From: Bacteroidales bacterium | Lineage (GTDB): Bacteria; Bacteroidota; Bacteroidia; Bacteroidales; UBA932 | Direction: 5' to 3' | Length of the DNA stretch: 64,000 bases | Assembly: GCA_017395045.1 (NCBI GenBank) | Contig: JAFPWG010000026.1 | Coordinates: 1 to 64,000 of the forward strand | Shown: positions 32,829 to 40,917 of the stretch, one piece after another | How positions within the stretch are numbered: the stretch's first letter is position 1 | Layout: the number at the start of each line of letters is the position of its first letter | Notes under the pieces: generated by a model | Seen by the model: only the letters and a program-made list of their open reading frames with translations | What the model was told of the DNA's origin: nothing | Databases searched by the model: none | Translations under genes and position numbers: made by a program

Positions 32829-33460
32829 CGGAGGATCAGTTCGCCGAAGAATTCAGGACGGTGGAAATCAGGGGATTCCGTTCCGATCGGACTCCAGCTC
32901 AGGAAGTGCGGGTGCGCGGTTTCGTCACCACACTTGTAAAAGTTCGCGCGCAGCTTTTCGGGAAGGTTTTCCGGGTCCACGCCGAGCAGTTCGAACGGAA
33001 GGATGAGCGTCACGCGCCAGTCCCAGATGCCGCCCTGGAAATCCTGCGCCCCTTCATACCGGGCTGTCCGGAGGATCCGGGCCATCTCTTCGGCAGGACG
33101 CTTGACGCGGTTCTCCCGTCCGGCGCCCTTGGCGGCAAGGACCTTTCCCAGCGGATTCACCTCGAAGTTGTAGTATTCGCTTCCGTCGGGATTCTCAACA
33201 AAGAATTCCACGCAGCTGTCCTCCCACTGCTGGCCGTTGTCCTCCGTGTTCTGGGCACGGAGGTCCAGTCCGCTTACGCGGAAATCCACGATGAGGCTCT
33301 CTTCCGTGCGGGCGATACGGCCGGCGCAAAGGGGCGCATAGGGATAGGTGGCGGGCCAGTTGACCTGGTCCACCTGGAAACGGGCACCTTCCAGTTCGAG
33401 GGCGGTGTCCAGGTCGACTTCCTCGAAGTCGGCGATGAAAGGAACGCGAAGGGTTCTCAT
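32825..33460 (-). CDS. CBM9-like carbohydrate-binding family protein
   Basis: The protein has 211 residues and no signal peptide. It resembles the CBM9_2 family: RFQVDQVNWPATYPYAP, QWEDSCVEFFVENPDG, YNFEVNPLGKVLAAKG, and a C-terminal ANFYKCGDETAHPHFLSWSP. Related proteins are beta-sandwich domains that may bind sugars. The lack of a signal suggests an intracellular location or a missed export route. Both ends overlap neighbouring genes by 4 bases, so its expression is coupled to the ABC exporter and VanZ gene. Confidence 0.8.
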   Translation of the reverse strand: MRTLRVPFIADFEEVDLDTALELEGARFQVDQVNWPATYPYAPLCAGRIARTEESLIVDFRVSGLDLRAQNTEDNGQQWEDSCVEFFVENPDGSEYYNFEVNPLGKVLAAKGAGRENRVKRPAEEMARILRTARYEGAQDFQGGIWDWRVTLILPFELLGVDPENLPEKLRANFYKCGDETAHPHFLSWSPIGTESPDFHRPEFFGELILR

Positions 33461-35307
33461 AAGGCTTGCATGTCGTTGAGTTTCTTGTAATAGCCGTCCA
33501 GGGCGATCAGGTCTTCGTGACGGCCGCGTTCGACCACCTTCCCCTCATGCAGGACGACGATCTCGTCGGCATTCTTGATGGTGGAGAGCCGGTGGGCGAT
33601 GGCGATGGTGGTCCGGGTGGACATCAGGCGGTCCAGGGCGTCCTGTACGAGGCGCTCGGATTCGGTATCCAGAGAGGCCGTGGCCTCGTCCAGGATCAGG
33701 ATCGGGGGATTCTTGAGGATGGCGCGGGCGATGGACAGGCGCTGCCGCTGGCCACCGGAGAGTTTGGTTCCCCGGTCGCCGATATTGGTCTGGTAGCCCT
33801 CTTCCTTCTCCAGGATGAAGTCGTGGGCGTTGGCGATCTTCGCCGCGGCGATGACTTCCTCTTCCGTGGCGCCGTCCACGCCGAAGGCGATGTTGTTGAA
33901 GATGGAGTCGTTGAACAGGATCGGGTCCTGGTTCACATTTCCCATCAGGGCGCGGAGATCCTTGACCCTCAGGTCTTTCACATTCTTCCCATCGATGGAG
34001 ATGCTGCCTTCCGTGGCGTCGTAGAAGCGGGGGATCAGGTCCACGAGGGTGGACTTTCCCGCCCCGGATTCACCCACGATGGCGATCATCTTCCCGCGGG
34101 GGATTTCCAGGTCGATCCCGTCCAGGACGCGGCGTCCGCCGTCATAGGAGAAGGACACGTTCCGGAAGACGATCTTGTCCTGGAAGTCGCTGATTTCCTG
34201 CGGATTCTCAGGCTCCTGGATGGGATTCTCGGCCTCCAGGATGCGGTTGATGCGCTCCATCGAGGCGAGGCCCTTCGGAATGCCGTACGTGGCGCGGGAG
34301 AGTTCCTTGATGGGCTCGATGACGGAGTACAGGATGATCATGAAGAAGATGAACTGCGACGCGTCCATGAAGGAACTGCCGAAGAGTCCTTTTCCCCGGA
34401 TGATCAACCAGCCGCCGAACCCCAGGACCGCCATGATCATGACCGTGCCCAGGAACTCGCTCACGGGGTGGGCCGATGCCTGGCGGGTGTTCACGCGGTT
34501 CACCTTGCGGCGCATCCGGTCGGTGACGCCCTCGAAGCGTTCGGACATCTTCTTTTCCGCATTGAAGGCCTTGATGATGCGAAGGCCGCCCAGGGTTTCC
34601 TCCACCTGCGACATCGTGTCGCTCCAGAGGGTCTGCGCTTCCAGCGACTGCCGCTTGAGCTGCTTGCCGATGACGCCCATCACCCACACGAAAGCGGGCA
34701 CGAAAAGCAGGATCACCAGCATCATCTCCGGACTCATGAACAGGAGGATGCCGAAGTAGAAGAGGATGAGGATCGGGTCTTTGATGAGCATTTCGATGGA
34801 GGCGGTGATGGAGGTCTCCACCTCCGCCACGTCGCCGCTCATGCGGGCGATGATGTCGCCCTTCCGCTCCTGGGAGAAGAAGCCGATGGGAAGGGCCAAT
34901 ATCTTGTTGTAGATACGGTTCCGTACGTCCTTGACGATGCCGGTACGGATGGGGATCATCACGGCGGCGGATCCGAAGTAGCAGGATGTCTTGAGGGCCG
35001 TGAACAGGATCATGACGGCGCACAGCAGCAGGAGGGCCGTTACGGCGCCGTGCTGGGCGGAAAAGTCCGACACCAGCCAGTAGGCGTTGTTCACGAGGAT
35101 GTCCTTGAACCGCATCCCTTCCGTGCCCCAGGGGATGAAGGAGTACTGCACTGAATCCAGCTTGAACAGGATGTTCAGGAGCGGGACGATGACGGCGAAG
35201 GAGAAGATGTTGAAAATGGCCGACAGGATGTTCAGGACGACCGCCCCGGCCAGATAGGGCTTGTAAGGGGAGGCGTACTGCCTCATCATTTTGATGAAAT
35301 CGTGCAT
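33457..35307 (-). CDS. ABC exporter, fused permease-ATPase (MsbA-like)
   Basis: The protein has 616 residues. Residues 1-330 form six membrane segments of an exporter. The ATPase follows: Walker A GESGAGKST near 410, signature LSGGQRQRLSIARAIL, Walker B ILILDEATASLD and the switch His in IAHRLSTI. Half-transporters of this kind flip lipids or export drugs; MsbA-type function for lipid A is possible but not shown. It is the first gene of the four-gene run. A TAATTTTG promoter element lies 22 bases before the ATG. Confidence 0.92.
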   Translation of the reverse strand: MHDFIKMMRQYASPYKPYLAGAVVLNILSAIFNIFSFAVIVPLLNILFKLDSVQYSFIPWGTEGMRFKDILVNNAYWLVSDFSAQHGAVTALLLLCAVMILFTALKTSCYFGSAAVMIPIRTGIVKDVRNRIYNKILALPIGFFSQERKGDIIARMSGDVAEVETSITASIEMLIKDPILILFYFGILLFMSPEMMLVILLFVPAFVWVMGVIGKQLKRQSLEAQTLWSDTMSQVEETLGGLRIIKAFNAEKKMSERFEGVTDRMRRKVNRVNTRQASAHPVSEFLGTVMIMAVLGFGGWLIIRGKGLFGSSFMDASQFIFFMIILYSVIEPIKELSRATYGIPKGLASMERINRILEAENPIQEPENPQEISDFQDKIVFRNVSFSYDGGRRVLDGIDLEIPRGKMIAIVGESGAGKSTLVDLIPRFYDATEGSISIDGKNVKDLRVKDLRALMGNVNQDPILFNDSIFNNIAFGVDGATEEEVIAAAKIANAHDFILEKEEGYQTNIGDRGTKLSGGQRQRLSIARAILKNPPILILDEATASLDTESERLVQDALDRLMSTRTTIAIAHRLSTIKNADEIVVLHEGKVVERGRHEDLIALDGYYKKLNDMQAL

Positions 35308-35329
35308 CCTGGTCTTCTGTACTAACTCA

Positions 35330-35356
35330 CAAAATTAATCATTTTCACTATCTTTG
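35330..35356. promoter_or_regulatory. Divergent promoters of the ABC exporter and GT2-like genes
   Basis: Minus-strand TAATTTTG (35330-35337) is 22 bases from the exporter ATG. Plus-strand TATCTTTG (35349-35356) is 21 bases from the ATG at 35378. The two elements are only 11 bases apart, so the promoters must overlap. Confidence 0.6.
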
Positions 35357-35377
35357 CAAAGAATAAAACCGCTCGTT

Positions 35378-36265
35378 ATGCCTGAGATTGTCTTTATCGT
35401 CCCTGCCCGGAACATCGACACCCTGCACCGGATCCTTTCCATGCTTTCCTTCCAGAAAAACCGCGGCTTCCGCGTGTGCGTGGCGGACCTGACCGGCACT
35501 TCTTCCGCCGAATCCGTAGCTGCGGAATTCGAACACCAGCTCTCCATTTCCGTAACGGATGTGGAGCCTTCCGGGGAACCCCTGTGGAAGTGCTGCCTGG
35601 ACCTGGTGCCCGATGCGCAGTGGGTGTGTTTCCTGCAGCCTGACGTGGACCTGGGTGCCAAGAGTGTCGGACGCATGCAGAAATGCATCGATGCGCACGA
35701 AGGTTATGACGCTTTCCGCTGGATCCTGGCGGAACCGAACCGGAAACCCGGCCTGAAGACGCGCCCGGACAAGTTGTTCACGTGGGTATTCGTGGACGGG
35801 GAAGCGGCGCCGCTTGCTTCCTTCGTTTTCCGTGCATCGGCCCTCCGCGAGGCCTTTGCGGCCGATCCCGACGCCGCTGGCATGGACCTGGCCGTCATCC
35901 TTTCCGGCGCGAAGAAGACCGGCGTCCGGACCGTCCGCTGGGACCGTGTCGGCTACCGGAATCCGGAGCCGCCCGCGGACCCCGCCCTGGTGGAGAAAGA
36001 CGTCCGTGCACGACTCGCCTTCTTCCGGTGGTCGGAACGTTTCTTCGGGGATGAATATCCGCTGGGCACCGGGGACCGTCTCGCCCTTTTCGCCGGCGAA
36101 CTCGCCCGCCTGTACCCCAGTTTCACCCCGGAGGAACTGAAGGAAGACCTGAGCACCTTCGCGGTCGTCAACGGCCCCATCCGCCGGATGAAGGCCGCCT
36201 CGGCGCTCAAGAGCGCCCTGAAGGCCCGTCAGCAGGCCCTGACTACGCCTGCCCCTGAAAAATAA
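35378..36265 (+). CDS. Glycosyltransferase family 2-like protein
   Basis: The protein has 295 residues. It begins MPEIVFIVPARNIDTLHRIL, the first strand and helix of a GT-A fold, and has QPDVDLGAKSVGRM near 90, where the GT2 DxD would be. The usual DDGSxD loop is replaced by ADLTGTSS, so it is a divergent member. Hydrophobic membrane segments are absent. The likely role is sugar transfer to an unknown surface polymer. The start at 35378 lies 21 bases past the promoter element, and the upstream frame does not extend the fold. Confidence 0.7.
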   Translation: MPEIVFIVPARNIDTLHRILSMLSFQKNRGFRVCVADLTGTSSAESVAAEFEHQLSISVTDVEPSGEPLWKCCLDLVPDAQWVCFLQPDVDLGAKSVGRMQKCIDAHEGYDAFRWILAEPNRKPGLKTRPDKLFTWVFVDGEAAPLASFVFRASALREAFAADPDAAGMDLAVILSGAKKTGVRTVRWDRVGYRNPEPPADPALVEKDVRARLAFFRWSERFFGDEYPLGTGDRLALFAGELARLYPSFTPEELKEDLSTFAVVNGPIRRMKAASALKSALKARQQALTTPAPEK

Positions 36266-36331
36266 GTCGTCACTTTCTTGCTTTTTCGGAATAGAATACC
36301 GATATTTGCAATCCCTTTGAAAAAAGGACCT

Positions 36332-36404
36332 CTGGATGTAGCGCAGTTGGTAGCGCACCTGGTTAGGGACCAGGAGGTCGCTGGTTCAAGTCCAGTCATC
36401 CAGA
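36332..36404 (+). tRNA. tRNA-Pro, loop reads AGG
   Basis: This is a complete cloverleaf of 73 bases. The acceptor is CTGGATG with CATCCAG and discriminator A. The D-stem is GCGC/GCGC, the anticodon stem CCTGG/CCAGG with loop TTAGGGA, and the T-stem GCTGG/CCAGT with loop TTCAAGT. The C1-G72 pair and A73 are the marks of bacterial tRNA-Pro. The loop gives anticodon AGG with G37. CCA is not encoded. A terminator follows 3 bases after the end. An imperfect -7 element (GATATTTG, 36301-36308) lies upstream. Confidence 0.95.
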
Positions 36405-36407
36405 CAC

Positions 36408-36432
36408 GGAGCTCTGATGAGCTCCTTTTTTT
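36408..36432 (+). terminator. Terminator of tRNA-Pro
   Basis: GGAGCTC (36408-36414) pairs with GAGCTCC (36419-36425) around TGAT, followed by seven T. Confidence 0.9.
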
Positions 36433-36525
36433 GTATCCGGAGTGCACTTGGCCAAGGGATGCGAAGAAACCGGTCCGCCGGGCGAATCCGTTGGATTGTT
36501 GTAAATAAATGGTTAACTTGCCGGA

Positions 36526-36533
36526 CAACTTTG
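36526..36533 (+). promoter_or_regulatory. Imperfect -7 element before the 36541 lipoprotein gene
   Basis: CAACTTTG differs from TAnnTTTG at one position and ends 7 bases before the ATG. It is another case where the transcript would begin at or almost at the start codon. Confidence 0.4.
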
Positions 36534-36540
36534 CAAGGCT

Positions 36541-36978
36541 ATGAAAAAGTTATTGTTTGCGGCAGTTCTCACCTGTCTTACCCTGTTTACCTCCTGTGGA
36601 GGGGCGCGTGTGCATCATACCGGAGATCTCACGGGAAGCATTTACGGTATATGGGCCCTGGAGTCCAGGGACCAGGTCGATTATTCCGGCGTGCATTTCT
36701 ATCTCTCCTTGAGCGAACCCCGCATCGCCCTGGCCAAGAAAGGCAGTTTCACGCAGTTTGACCTCAAGGATGTGGATGTGGACGGCTCCCAGTTCTCTTA
36801 CAACGCGGCGAAGAAACAAATCGGTTTCACGAAGACGCTGTGGCTCACGGAAGGTCTCAGATATGAAATGCGCCTGTCGGGGACCTATAAAGTCCTCGAG
36901 ATGACCCGCACGAAACTGGTCCTCCAGAAAGAATCCCTGGGCTCCAGGACTGTCTATACTTTCCGTCGGTACAGATAG
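36541..36978 (+). CDS. Lipocalin-like lipoprotein, function unknown
   Basis: The protein has 145 residues with a lipoprotein signal (LTCLTLFTSCGGARV). The mature part shows regular beta strands: GSIYGIWALES near the start, then FYLSLSEPRIALAKKG, and a final TYKVLEMTRTKLVLQKE before the end. This strand pattern, with a G-x-W in the first strand, resembles lipocalin-like domains of Bacteroidota. No neighbour suggests a role; it stands alone between tRNA-Pro and the convergent HD-domain gene. Confidence 0.7.
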   Translation: MKKLLFAAVLTCLTLFTSCGGARVHHTGDLTGSIYGIWALESRDQVDYSGVHFYLSLSEPRIALAKKGSFTQFDLKDVDVDGSQFSYNAAKKQIGFTKTLWLTEGLRYEMRLSGTYKVLEMTRTKLVLQKESLGSRTVYTFRRYR

Positions 36979-37002
36979 ACGATAGATACCGCACCCGGAT
37001 TA

Positions 37003-37575
37003 TCAAAGGGCTTGCGGCGAATCGGGAAGGGAAGCTTCTTCCGGGGCGCGGTGCCACAGTTTCCACCAGCCGGTGCTGAGGGCATCGGCCACCGAGAGGG
37101 CGCGGCGAAGCGGGTTGCGGAAGTATTTCCAGCCTGGTTTGTGGTGATAGAAGATGGCGTAGAACTCCTTGTCTGACAGTTCCAGGCCCCATTCGCGCAG
37201 GTGCTTGACGGAGCGCCAGGGATGCCAGCCGCCATAATCGATCTTGCCCATGTCGTGAAAAAGGGCCACGATGGCGATGCTGTCGGACGACTGGAACCAG
37301 GCGATGCTTTTCATGAGCCGGTACGTTTCCAGGGAGTGCTGCACCAGTCCGCCCGGTTTCGTGTGGTGGCTGCCGGCGCCCCTCGTGAAGAAATCCGTCG
37401 TGTCCAGCTGTCGGATGACGTTCTCCATTCCGGGACGGCCGGTGGAGCGCAGGATCTCGATGAATTTCTCTTTGTTGGCCATTACTTTCGCTTCGACCCC
37501 GCCTTCCCGGGACCGACAACCGATGACGGTGAAGGGGAGGACGAGGCCGAACAGGATATAAATCAGTTTCTTCAT
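37003..37575 (-). CDS. HD-domain hydrolase, possibly lipid-anchored
   Basis: The protein has 190 residues. From about residue 32 it follows a cytoplasmic HD family: NKEKFIEILRSTGRPGMENV, then GGLVQHSLETYRLM with the first His, and IVALFHDMGKIDYGG with the HD pair. Before that lies a signal with a lipobox (FGLVLPFTVIGCRS). Two readings are possible: a lipoprotein with an HD domain starting at 37575, or a cytoplasmic enzyme starting at the in-frame ATG at 37482. The 37575 start overlaps the stop of the upstream gene (TAATG), which favours the longer form. It is the last gene of the long minus-strand run. Confidence 0.75.
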   Translation of the reverse strand: MKKLIYILFGLVLPFTVIGCRSREGGVEAKVMANKEKFIEILRSTGRPGMENVIRQLDTTDFFTRGAGSHHTKPGGLVQHSLETYRLMKSIAWFQSSDSIAIVALFHDMGKIDYGGWHPWRSVKHLREWGLELSDKEFYAIFYHHKPGWKYFRNPLRRALSVADALSTGWWKLWHRAPEEASLPDSPQAL

Positions 37576-38444
37576 TACTCCCGGCTGAAGATCAGCACGC
37601 AGCTGATCGCCGCGACGATACCGATGATCTGGGGTACCGTAGGAACGGCGGCGTACAGGATCAGGGAGATCACGCACATGATCACCGGGGCGCAGGCGTC
37701 GGCCAGCGGGGCGATGACCATCGCCTTGCCGTAGCGGTTCGCGTATACCAGCGTGAAGGCGCCGATTGCGTTGAGGATCTGCACGCCGAACACTTTGGCC
37801 GCTTCGCCCCAGCCGTCGGCCAGGACGTTGTTCTGCCCCTTGCCCATGAGCAGGGCGACGGGGATCAGCAGCACGGCGGCAATGGCCATGTACACGAAAA
37901 CGCTCTCCGCGTCAGGCGTGTTGTTGTTCGCGAGCTTCATCACGAAAGCCTGGATACCCCAGCAGATGAACACGATGGAGGCGAACAGGATCCAGATCCG
38001 GCTGGTGGCCGCTCCGTCCTTGCTGTCCGGCAGGGCGAAGCACACGAGCGCCACGAAGGCCAGGACGATGCCCAGGATTCCCAGTTTGGAAACCTTTTCC
38101 TTCAGGATGGTGGCGGAGAGCAGCACCGTCACGATCGGAGCCACCGAAATCATCGGCATGACCAGATAGGCCGGAGCATAGTCCAGGGCCAGGAAGAGCA
38201 CGAGCTGTCCGCCGGCGCCCAGAAGGCCCACGGCCAGGCTCAGCAGGGCTGGTTTCGTCCGGACGTCCAGCTTGAACTTGATGTTGACAAGGGCCGCCAG
38301 GGCGCACGGAATCATGCTCAGTGCCCATAGGACGTACACCATGGTCTTGGGAAGGGTGGTCTGGTCGCTGAACGCGCCCCAGATACCCCACGTGATCATC
38401 GTGATGATGGCATATAACAGCCAATTGCGTTTTTTCTGTGCCAT
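37575..38444 (-). CDS. EamA/DMT-family inner-membrane transporter
   Basis: The protein has 289 residues and ten hydrophobic helices in two related halves. It begins RNWLLYAIITMITWGIWGAF and later has APAYLVMPMISVAPIVTVLLS and VIAPLADACAPVIM, as in drug/metabolite transporters and the related glucose/ribose porters. Because it lies within the PUL accessory operon it could take up the released monosaccharide, but the substrate cannot be told. It sits 6 bases after the DUF4832-type gene. Confidence 0.8.
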   Translation of the reverse strand: MAQKKRNWLLYAIITMITWGIWGAFSDQTTLPKTMVYVLWALSMIPCALAALVNIKFKLDVRTKPALLSLAVGLLGAGGQLVLFLALDYAPAYLVMPMISVAPIVTVLLSATILKEKVSKLGILGIVLAFVALVCFALPDSKDGAATSRIWILFASIVFICWGIQAFVMKLANNNTPDAESVFVYMAIAAVLLIPVALLMGKGQNNVLADGWGEAAKVFGVQILNAIGAFTLVYANRYGKAMVIAPLADACAPVIMCVISLILYAAVPTVPQIIGIVAAISCVLIFSRE

Positions 38445-38450
38445 AATGAT

Positions 38451-39755
38451 TTATTTTATATCTGCTTGATACTGGATTACTTGTCCGGAGACGAGGTGGT
38501 CGCAGGCGATAGCCGGGCGGGAAGCCGTCGTGGCCTGGCAGGGGATGGTGACCCAGGCTTCGTCGCCGGGCATCAGGGTACGGAGGTTCAGGTCTCCGCG
38601 GACGCCTTCCACCTCGACGTAGGCGTCCCGGTAAATGGGCGCGACGCCCACGTTGGCGATGAGGACGGCGGCACCTTCTCCCTCCTTGACCTGAAAGTCA
38701 CGGATTTCGAAGCGGTAGCCCATGGACATCGCCGCTTCGGTGATGCGCTCCGGCTTCTGTTTGCCAGGCTGGTCGTTGCCGATGATGAAGGTCATGTGGA
38801 CCTTGGCCACCACATCCTCGAATACGCGGCCGTACATGCCTTCCTTGTCCAGGACGTGCTTCTGGTCGTAGTCCGAATAATAGCTGAATTCTCCGCCCGC
38901 CGGGGCCTTCTTGTAGCGCTCCGTGCGAAAAAACTTCCATCCATCCCAGTTGTATCCGTCCCAGTCCTCGCACATGAAGGAGTCGTCGAAGTTGCCGAAG
39001 TTCAGGTTCAGCAATTCCTTCTGCTGGTGGAAGGGGGCGTATTTGCTGTCGGCCGCATCGATGGAGAAGAGCCAGGGGGTATCCTGGAACCATTCATCCA
39101 TCTTGGGCAGGAACTGCGCCTGGAATTCTTTGGACGGGAAAGTCTGGCCGCTGATGAACAGGCCGTCATAGACGTGGTATTCCGCCCAATGGCCGAAGCC
39201 GATCTCCACGAAAGCAAGGCGGGGGTCCATGTCATATCTTTCCGAAAAACGGCGGTGGAACTCCATATGGAAACGCTGCAGTTCCTCGCAGCGCCAGTCG
39301 GGGTACTCCGTATCCGGCTTGGACCGGCCGTCGGCTTTGGCCCATCTGGCTTCATAACCCTCCATCTCCTTGATATAGTCCGGCACGGCGCAGGAATGGC
39401 CCGGATACGTGTAGCGGAAGCGGACGACGGCCTGGTGCCCACGGGCGGACACCTCCTGCAGCAGCTTGTCCATGGGCGTCCAGTCGAAGACGTCCTTCTC
39501 CTTGCACACGTCGCTATAGAGCATATAGGAGAACTCCAGCTGGACGTAGTCTTTCTTGTTGCTGCCGCTGGTGTTCCACAGGACGATCCCCGTCATCGGC
39601 TGCACGTGGGTAATCTCCGACAGCAGGGCGACGCGGGTGCCGTACTCCGCGGGATTGGGACCGGGTTCCGGTCCCGGCTCCGGGGTAGGCTTGACCTGGC
39701 AGGCAACGACGCCGGCGAACAAGGATAGAAGCAGGAGTAATTGTTTGATCCTCAT
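38451..39755 (-). CDS. DUF4832-type secreted lipoprotein, probable glycan-active
   Basis: The protein has 434 residues with a lipoprotein signal (LSLFAGVVACQVKPT) and a Pro-Glu-Gly linker. The main body looks like a (beta/alpha)-barrel: YVQLEFSYMLYSDVC, HQAVVRFRYTYPG, FVEIGFGHWAEYHV. The C-terminal part is a beta domain (AAVLIANVGVAPIYRDAYVEVEG) like the DUF4832 module. Its architecture parallels the protein at 43216-44625. The family is found in PULs and is thought to be glycosidase-like, but no activity is known to me. It sits 6 bases from the alkaline phosphatase. Confidence 0.65.
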   Translation of the reverse strand: MRIKQLLLLLSLFAGVVACQVKPTPEPGPEPGPNPAEYGTRVALLSEITHVQPMTGIVLWNTSGSNKKDYVQLEFSYMLYSDVCKEKDVFDWTPMDKLLQEVSARGHQAVVRFRYTYPGHSCAVPDYIKEMEGYEARWAKADGRSKPDTEYPDWRCEELQRFHMEFHRRFSERYDMDPRLAFVEIGFGHWAEYHVYDGLFISGQTFPSKEFQAQFLPKMDEWFQDTPWLFSIDAADSKYAPFHQQKELLNLNFGNFDDSFMCEDWDGYNWDGWKFFRTERYKKAPAGGEFSYYSDYDQKHVLDKEGMYGRVFEDVVAKVHMTFIIGNDQPGKQKPERITEAAMSMGYRFEIRDFQVKEGEGAAVLIANVGVAPIYRDAYVEVEGVRGDLNLRTLMPGDEAWVTIPCQATTASRPAIACDHLVSGQVIQYQADIK

Positions 39756-39761
39756 AGGCTT

Positions 39762-40898
39762 CTACTTGACGAAACTGGCAATCAACTGTCCCCAGTCCTC
39801 ATTCTCCCGGATGCCATTGAAGGCGTCGGAGCCCGGACCCCAGGCGTAGAAGGGGACTGCGATGCCGTTATGGCTCTCGCTGGCGAAGAACACGCCGATC
39901 TCGCCCTTTTCCAGGTCGCCGTCCTGCAGGGTGAGACAACCCGTGGCGTGGTCGGCCGTGACGACCACGAGGGTGTGGCCGTCGGCCGCCGCCCACTCGA
40001 GGACGTCACCGATGGTGCGGTCGAAATCAAGGAGTTCCTCCATGGCCTTTCCGATGTCGTTCCCATGGAGCCAGTCGTCGATGCAGGAACCCTCCAGCAT
40101 CATCACGAAACCCTTGTCGCCGCTCTCGCGGGACAGGATGTCCAGACCGTGGGTCACGGTGTGCCGGTACAGGTCACCGCGCTCCATCGCCACGGGCAGA
40201 TTGTCCGGGGCGAGAATGCCGATGACCGGCAGCTCCGCCGCCATCAGTTCCTCTTCAGTCAGGGCCACCGTGTAGCCCGCGGAGGCCATTTCCTTCGTGA
40301 TGTCACGGCCGTCTTTCCGGTTCACGGTGAACCAGTCCAGGCCGCCGCCCGCCAGGTAGTCTACGCCGCACTCCACATAATCGGCGATGAGGTCGTCCTG
40401 GTTGTAACGGTACTCGTTGTGGCAGCAGAAATCGCAGGGCGTCGCATCCGCGAAGTGACACGTGACGGCTACGCCGGTTTTCTTGCCCAGCTGCTGTGCC
40501 TTCACCAGCACGGAAGGAATGTCGCTGTTGTCCGGAGCCGTACCCACGTGGCTGTAGGCCGTCTTCTTACCGGAAGAGATGGCGGTTCCGCCCGCTCCGG
40601 AGTCGGTGATCAGCTTATCGGTGCACCAGGTCCGGGAAATGCCTACATACGGGAAATGGTCCAGGTTCAGCTTGCCGTGGTTCACGACCCACGCGCAGCT
40701 GACCTGTTCCAGACCCATTCCGTCTCCGATCATGATGATGACATTGCGCACCTCGTTGTCCACGGGCGGCATCGTAACGTTCGCGATTTCGTAAGGATTG
40801 GGCGTTGCATAGTACTGCAGGACGTTTTCTTCCTTCTTCCCTTTGCAGGAAACCAGGAGAAGCAGCGCGGCCGCGAAGTACAGGGAGGTCTTTTTCAT
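39762..40898 (-). CDS. Alkaline phosphatase (PhoA family), exported
   Basis: The protein has 378 residues with a lipoprotein signal (YFAAALLLLVSCKGK). Metal and active-site motifs are visible: NVIIMIGDGMG (first metal Asp), ITDSGAGGTAISSG with the phosphorylated Ser, and VVVTADHATG near the end. It removes phosphate from monoesters in the periplasm or at the cell surface. Its place in a glycan operon, together with the tyrosine-phosphatase-like gene at 59892, suggests that the substrate may carry phosphate. Gaps to neighbours are 6 and 19 bases. Confidence 0.92.
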   Translation of the reverse strand: MKKTSLYFAAALLLLVSCKGKKEENVLQYYATPNPYEIANVTMPPVDNEVRNVIIMIGDGMGLEQVSCAWVVNHGKLNLDHFPYVGISRTWCTDKLITDSGAGGTAISSGKKTAYSHVGTAPDNSDIPSVLVKAQQLGKKTGVAVTCHFADATPCDFCCHNEYRYNQDDLIADYVECGVDYLAGGGLDWFTVNRKDGRDITKEMASAGYTVALTEEELMAAELPVIGILAPDNLPVAMERGDLYRHTVTHGLDILSRESGDKGFVMMLEGSCIDDWLHGNDIGKAMEELLDFDRTIGDVLEWAAADGHTLVVVTADHATGCLTLQDGDLEKGEIGVFFASESHNGIAVPFYAWGPGSDAFNGIRENEDWGQLIASFVK

Positions 40899-40917
40899 AT
40901 CAGCGTGATTCGGGGGA

